Positions 58,948 to 64,000 of a stretch of DNA of 64,000 bases are shown here, piece after piece. Positions within the stretch are counted from its first letter, which is position 1. The number at the start of each line of letters is the position of its first letter. The stretch covers positions 12,847,001-12,911,000 of the forward strand of contig NC_046681.1 in the NCBI RefSeq assembly GCF_009870125.1, written 5' to 3'. Under the pieces are notes generated by a model that did no database searches, was not told the DNA's origin, and was given only the letters and a program-made list of their open reading frames with translations. The DNA comes from Drosophila pseudoobscura. Taxonomy: Eukaryota > Arthropoda > Insecta > Diptera > Drosophilidae. Position numbers and translations under genes: made by a program.

Positions 58948-61900
58948 ATTTCGAATTCTGCGTTGACGCAACACACGGCGTATGAGCAATGTGAAATATG
59001 CGCAATTGCCACGCCCAAAATGGTAGGCTGTTGATGGTGGTTGTGCTCCTGCTCCCGATGGTCGTGTTGCTGTTCGTGCTGCTCTCCCAGCAACCAGCTG
59101 CTGGCTCGCCGTTGACAACAGTCTCCTGTGTGTGCGGCTGGTTTTTCATATTACTCATACGCCACCGAGTCGGCGATGATAACGATAACGTCGACAGCCA
59201 GAGCGCCGCTGGCAAGGAACTCGATAAACGTTTGAAAATCCCCAATGATTGCGTTTTAATGCCGCGCATTATTTTACCAAGTAGATTATGCTGCGCCAGT
59301 GAGCCTGCAGAATTGTGAAATGCTCCAGGCGGATTACGCACGGGCGTTTGATTGTTATCGCCATTGTTCCCAGCATGGTTGCCTGACGAGAAAGAGAAAG
59401 AGAGAAGGAGAAGCAGACCATGTAGTAATCAGTTTTTTGGTTAGTCGGGTTTATATTTTCATTTATTTTGTGCGTTTGGCGAACACCAAACTGGCATTGG
59501 ATACATTATCATCATGGGGACTGGGTCAGATGGGGGTTGGTATTCGATTTCAGGATAGGGAAGGATATGGGAAGGGGCTGGCTGGGTGGTATTAAAGAAA
59601 ATTGCTCTTGACTGCCGGCAAGTATTCTGTGCACTTAATAGTTCGTCGTGTCCGTGTGTGCTCTGGTTTGGCTTTGTTTGGGGTTACTTTGCTGGTTAAT
59701 TTATTGAATTCTCTTTCGCGATTGGTCCACTGACATTTGATGATTAGAAAGAGACAAATGACCCCGACTCAAAAAGTCATTGGGCTATCTTTTGGGTTAA
59801 CATTTTGGAATCTAAATTAATTTGACAACGATTTCTTTGGGAATAAACATGGCTTATGGTCCTGCTGCGAGAAATATATGATTGAAACTTATTCTAAGCT
59901 AAGCCGAAGCAATCGCCCGATATTCTTCGATCCCTAACTCTGTTCAATGACTCAATTCTTTGTGGTTCACTTTGTTTTCTTTGCTCACTCTCTAGTCTGA
60001 CTCCCTTTGATATTTCACTCTTACAGTCACTTGGCAGGTGCAACAACCCAAGAAACACACCTCCTACAGCCATATAGCGCCAGTCTCAATACTTTACGGC
60101 TATATTTATGGAGTTCACTTAGCGCCTCCAGCCCAGCTCGAGTAAGCTTGCTGACATCCCTCAGTTGTCCCTTTTCACGAGTCTTTCTTGTTTATATTTC
60201 CACAATTTTCCTCCGTTTTACAGCGTCATTGTACGTCTTTATATCGTCAAGGCATTGGTCGGGCATTTGGACAGCGATTACTTGACAATATTTCACCGGG
60301 CACCCCCGGCTGTGGCTGTGTCTGCGTCTTTTGACGTCTTTGGTCCCAGTCCCCTTACCCGTCCCCCACTTTCTCGGACTGATTGAGTGCTGTGGCTGCT
60401 GGTTTTTATGCACGTCATTGAACGCACTTTGTTGACCGCATGTCAATGTCTGATGAACGTGGTACAGTGGTCCAAGTGGGTCGAAATGGGGAACAAAAAG
60501 GAGACAATATTGAAACTGAAGCTGGGGCGAACGCGAAATTAAAAAATCACTCCCTAATTGCAGCAATCCATCATTATACTTCTGCGTTCCTAGTTCTCAT
60601 TTGCACCCTTTCCCGAGGATATTCCCACTGTGATGGAGTATGGGGGGCTATTATAGATATTTTATCTGCTTTTAATCTTTTGGCATTTGGCTTTTCATCA
60701 GCTGGCCCCATAAATAACAACAAAGTGGGCTTTAAGAGCACATTCCGTGGGCTCTGTTCTCCTGAATCGATTTTTATGTATGGTTATGGGGGGTGGCTGC
60801 TGTTGTTGCTTTCACAACAGTCAGAGTCATAAATATCAAGTGATAGATGGGCACATTGGGGGTCAGGACTATATATGGAGAGGACCTATTGCTGGCCGTG
60901 GGCCAAAATTGAAATTGAATTGTCTATAAATGAGGATGGGACTTTGAATCGAAATGTTCAAGGTTGAAATACATGAAACTCCCCATTGTAGGAACATTCT
61001 TTGAATCTATCTAAAAATGTGAGAGATACGGGGCTCAAGCAACTCAGATGTCTGGCGGCTATCGGAAATCCCCAAAGTTTCGACCCACATATGTGATCAA
61101 ACACCTCTGTGATTGATTTCTCAGGGACTGGGCCTGGGACAGACCCCATTCCTATTCCTGGTGCGCATTTGATTTATGTCAACGGCAAAACAAAGACAGA
61201 TAGATTCGGTGAGCGGCGGTGGGAGCGGGAGGGGAGTCAAGTCAATGCCCGCATTTACGCTTGATTGAGAACACATTGAAAAGGTGTCACAGCGACAGTC
61301 AGACAATTTTGATGGCATATTTCATTTGATGTCAAGCAATAAATATTTCCCTTTTGGGCATTCGAGGCTGTTCCCCTTTCCTTTTCGACACTCGTACCTT
61401 TTTTGATATTTTATTTATAAGCCGCGACGATTCGTTGAGAAATCAACGTCAGAGCTGCCAATCGACAATCAATCAAAAAAGCATTTCCCATTGGGATTTT
61501 GTGGTACATTTGGAGCAGCCTTTGTTTTGAATGCGATCCGTTTAAATAAAATATGGAATGCCAAAGCTGTTTGATTTGCTCTCTTTTCTTTTGGCGGGGC
61601 ACTGTAATCAATATTTATTGTGCGAATATTTCAACATTCTGGGGAATATTTGCATTTGAAATGGGGAAAAAAACCCAAAAGAAAAAATAATTAATGTGCG
61701 AAGGCAACCTTAAAGTTATTCGTCTTAAATATTTTCTAACATTTTGTGGTGCAGATTTAACATTAGTTAAGTATTTTTCAAGTCGGAAGACCACTTGGCC
61801 AGAACCTTAATGAACAGCATTTTTCCATCCCCTAATTGCATTCTTTTCCACTTCTGCATCTCCGCCTAAGTCTCTTCATTAAACTGCCCCGTCTTCCCCA

Positions 61901-63979
61901 GGGCAAACATGGAAGCTTGGGCCACCAAACTCCAATGTTGAATCAATAAAGTCAACGGCCCACTATAAGAAACGCCTTTTCCACTCGACCCCGCACTGCT
62001 ACCCTCCCCTACTTCCACCCATTTTCACTCCCCTCCATAGCTGCCTCCACCATGAACAGGCATTTTATCTGTTTTTCCGCATTCTTCTTTTTTTCTGCTT
62101 TTCGGGCACTTGCAATGCACGAATGCCTCCAGAGCCAGAGCCAGCGCCAGAGACAGAGCCCCAGACAGGGCCAGATCGAAGCAGAGGAAAGCTGAGGAGA
62201 CAGGGGAGAGCCGAGCCATCATTTCGCCCCCGCTGGAGCATTTTGGCTTCTGTTCATTAGTGCAGTCGGTTGAACGGCATTTTACGGACGCGTGCCTTAA
62301 ATAATTGCATTTTAAATGCAATAAACACAGACAAAAACACAGCCAGGACAGAGGACCCAGAACCAGAACCAGAAAAAGGAAACCAAAATATTTCTGGTTG
62401 CTGATTCAATACGGATTAATTCAGCCTAAGAGCATGTAGCAGAAAATTTGAAAAGCCAATGTTCATGGTTAATTTGCTGCCTGTGGTCGGGAGCCCAGCC
62501 ACGAACTTTGGGACGTATGGGAATTTGGGACGTACTCGTATCCGCATCCGGACAGAGTTTAGCCGCCACATTTGACAAACCATAAAGTGCATGCAACAGG
62601 ACACGTGTCCCACCCAAATGTTGGGACGTGGACGAACAGACTTGGTCATTGACATCGACAGAATGTCAGTGTCAATCAACATTGTCGCTAGTTGCTATTG
62701 CTGTACTCGAGTTGATATTGTTGCTGCTCCTGCTCCTGCTCCTGCTGTGGCACTTGCCACCCGATGGCATTTTTATTGCTGCAATATTTATCCGACTGGC
62801 AACAAAAGGGATCAACAGATCAACACAGACCAAAGGGACACACAACGCTGATGCATTCAGCCACAGAACATGACAAATGCAACGCTCCAAATGTCTAACA
62901 TCCATTCGAACTCGAATTGGAACTGGAAATGGAATAAAATACAAATAAATTTCTTTTTCGTTATTTGTATGTTTTTTTTTCAAGTTTTTTCTCTCTTCCT
63001 TTTGGTTTGCTCTGGCCGTGTGGTTGGTAGAATTTGTTGCGGCTTTTAGGAATTTGCAATGTTGGATTTATTAAATTTATATCGAGTTGAAAAATGATCT
63101 TAAACGACTCGCAATGTGTTTTGGCCTCTGTAGGAGCATTTATTGAATGGAAAAAATGGGATTCAAATAAAAACTAATGCTTAGTTTACACTAGAGATAT
63201 TTTTCAATAAATACACAGAGTATTGACCAAAAGTCATTCAAAAAGTCAAAGTCCTTTGATATGTTATCTTAGCGTAGGTAGAATATTTAGATTGGGCTTA
63301 TAGGACGCTGAGCACTATGGTATTCCAATGATAAATATGACTACATTTCCTCTCCAAAGTTCATTTATACCCCATTTTCTCCCCTACTCGCACTTTTCCG
63401 TGTTTTCAAATTTTGTGTTATTTCTTAACCAAAGTTCTTTCGCTATAATTCCCATTTATTGCCTTTTCCGTCCGTGCTTATGGCACTTCATAAATCCAAG
63501 ATGCCAGCAACGCCAGCGCCCTCCTGCAGCAATGAAATGCATTTTGTATTTGAATGAATGAAAATACCAGCAAAGCCACCACCGACTGCAACCGTCATTC
63601 CGCACAGAATGCGGAAAATTTAATTAATTCTTAGCGTTTGGCCTAAACACTTCGGCAAACAAGGCAGCGGGAATTTTTGCCGTGGAAGTTTTCGGCCACT
63701 GTGGCGGAGGAAAAGGCCCCAAAGAACATTGAAATTATGAGATCACACGGCGACGGACCTGAAATCCATGAAAGGAAAATACAACACGCAGACTCAAAGA
63801 AGGGGAAACTTTGCCCTGGCCCTGGCCCTGGCAAGATGCAAGTTGTGAAGGCAAAGAAACAAGTGCAGTACGGACCATAAATGCCACTAAGACTGGGATA
63901 CCCACGGGTAGATGGACAAGTATGTTGGGGGTTAGGGTTATGGGGTTATGGGGGTGTGGAAGGGAGAGCTTGTACTTAC

Positions 63980-64000
63980 CTTGTGCACCGTCACGCCACT
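63980..64000 (-). other. Possible exon end of a - strand gene cut by the window edge
   Basis: On - the sequence reads ...GTGGCGTGACGGTGCACAAG followed by GTAAGTACAAG, a consensus donor. Twenty-one bases of putative exon are visible, and one frame reads SGVTVHK. Too little remains to name the gene or prove it codes. Confidence 0.35.

Larger units (their letters stand above)
50436..63979. other. Long non-coding region, possible intron of a - strand gene
   Basis: No recognised coding sequence. It includes GATGGCT repeats near 51465-51510, GTATCT/GTATTT hexamers at 58381-58424, a GTT run at 58659-58688, a TGCCAT/TGCCTT array at 58883-58947 and GCTCCT repeats near 62720-62750. A strong donor facing left at its right edge suggests that part or all of it is an intron of a gene lying beyond 64000. 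Confidence 0.45.

Noticed and set aside
58595..59341. 248-codon open frame on - over the GTT and TGCCAT arrays
   Set aside because: Low complexity (poly-Thr, Gln-Trp repeats) produced by microsatellites. No domain.
1..64000. tRNA genes, rRNA and CRISPR arrays
   Set aside because: No cloverleaf with paired B-box, no ribosomal sequence and no spaced direct-repeat arrays were seen. The tandem repeats are simple-sequence DNA. A covariance-model scan would be needed to exclude small ncRNAs.

Overview
The window looks like a Drosophila chromosome. It has GT-AG introns, many of them 55-90 nt, glutamine and glycine low-complexity tails, abundant CA, GA and CAG-type microsatellites, and long non-coding stretches. 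It carries orthologues of single-copy insect genes. The species cannot be fixed from sequence alone. No bacterial, viral or CRISPR signature was seen, and no tRNA or rRNA was recognised.

Layout. From 1 to 16.7 kb there is no confidently recognised gene. It probably includes the large 5' intron of kuzbanian, and holds microsatellites, an AT-rich tandem repeat block (10.9-11.4 kb), a repeat-like element (1.3-1.66 kb) and two small exon-like reading frames. From 16,678 to about 24.5 kb on + lies the 3' two thirds of kuzbanian (ADAM10-type metalloprotease): the cysteine switch, furin site, catalytic, disintegrin-like and cysteine-rich domains, transmembrane helix and cytoplasmic tail, with two alternative terminal exons. 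Tail to tail with it, on -, is a complete three-exon Ras suppressor 1 gene (ics, 25,392-26,943). At 28.8-29.75 kb on + are two tandem two-exon genes for small secreted six-cysteine proteins. They share a phase-1 intron and a terminal Cys-Cys, with spacing reminiscent of beta-defensins. At 36.5-37.7 kb on - is a heavily broken, apparently intronless relic of a class I alpha-mannosidase (GH47). From about 44.8 to 50.4 kb on + lies a five-exon gene for a TMEM268 (DUF4481) family membrane protein with two homologous alternative last exons. From 50.4 to 63.98 kb no gene is supported. The last 21 bases may be an exon of a - strand gene ending in a strong donor site, so this stretch may be its intron.

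Roles. Kuzbanian is a membrane sheddase that cleaves Notch and other ectodomains. ics is an adaptor of the PINCH-ILK-parvin integrin adhesion complex. The TMEM268 protein is a two-helix membrane protein of poorly known role. These genes form no operon-like unit. The most noteworthy items are the tandem defensin-like pair, the duplicated last exons of the TMEM268 gene, and the mannosidase relic.
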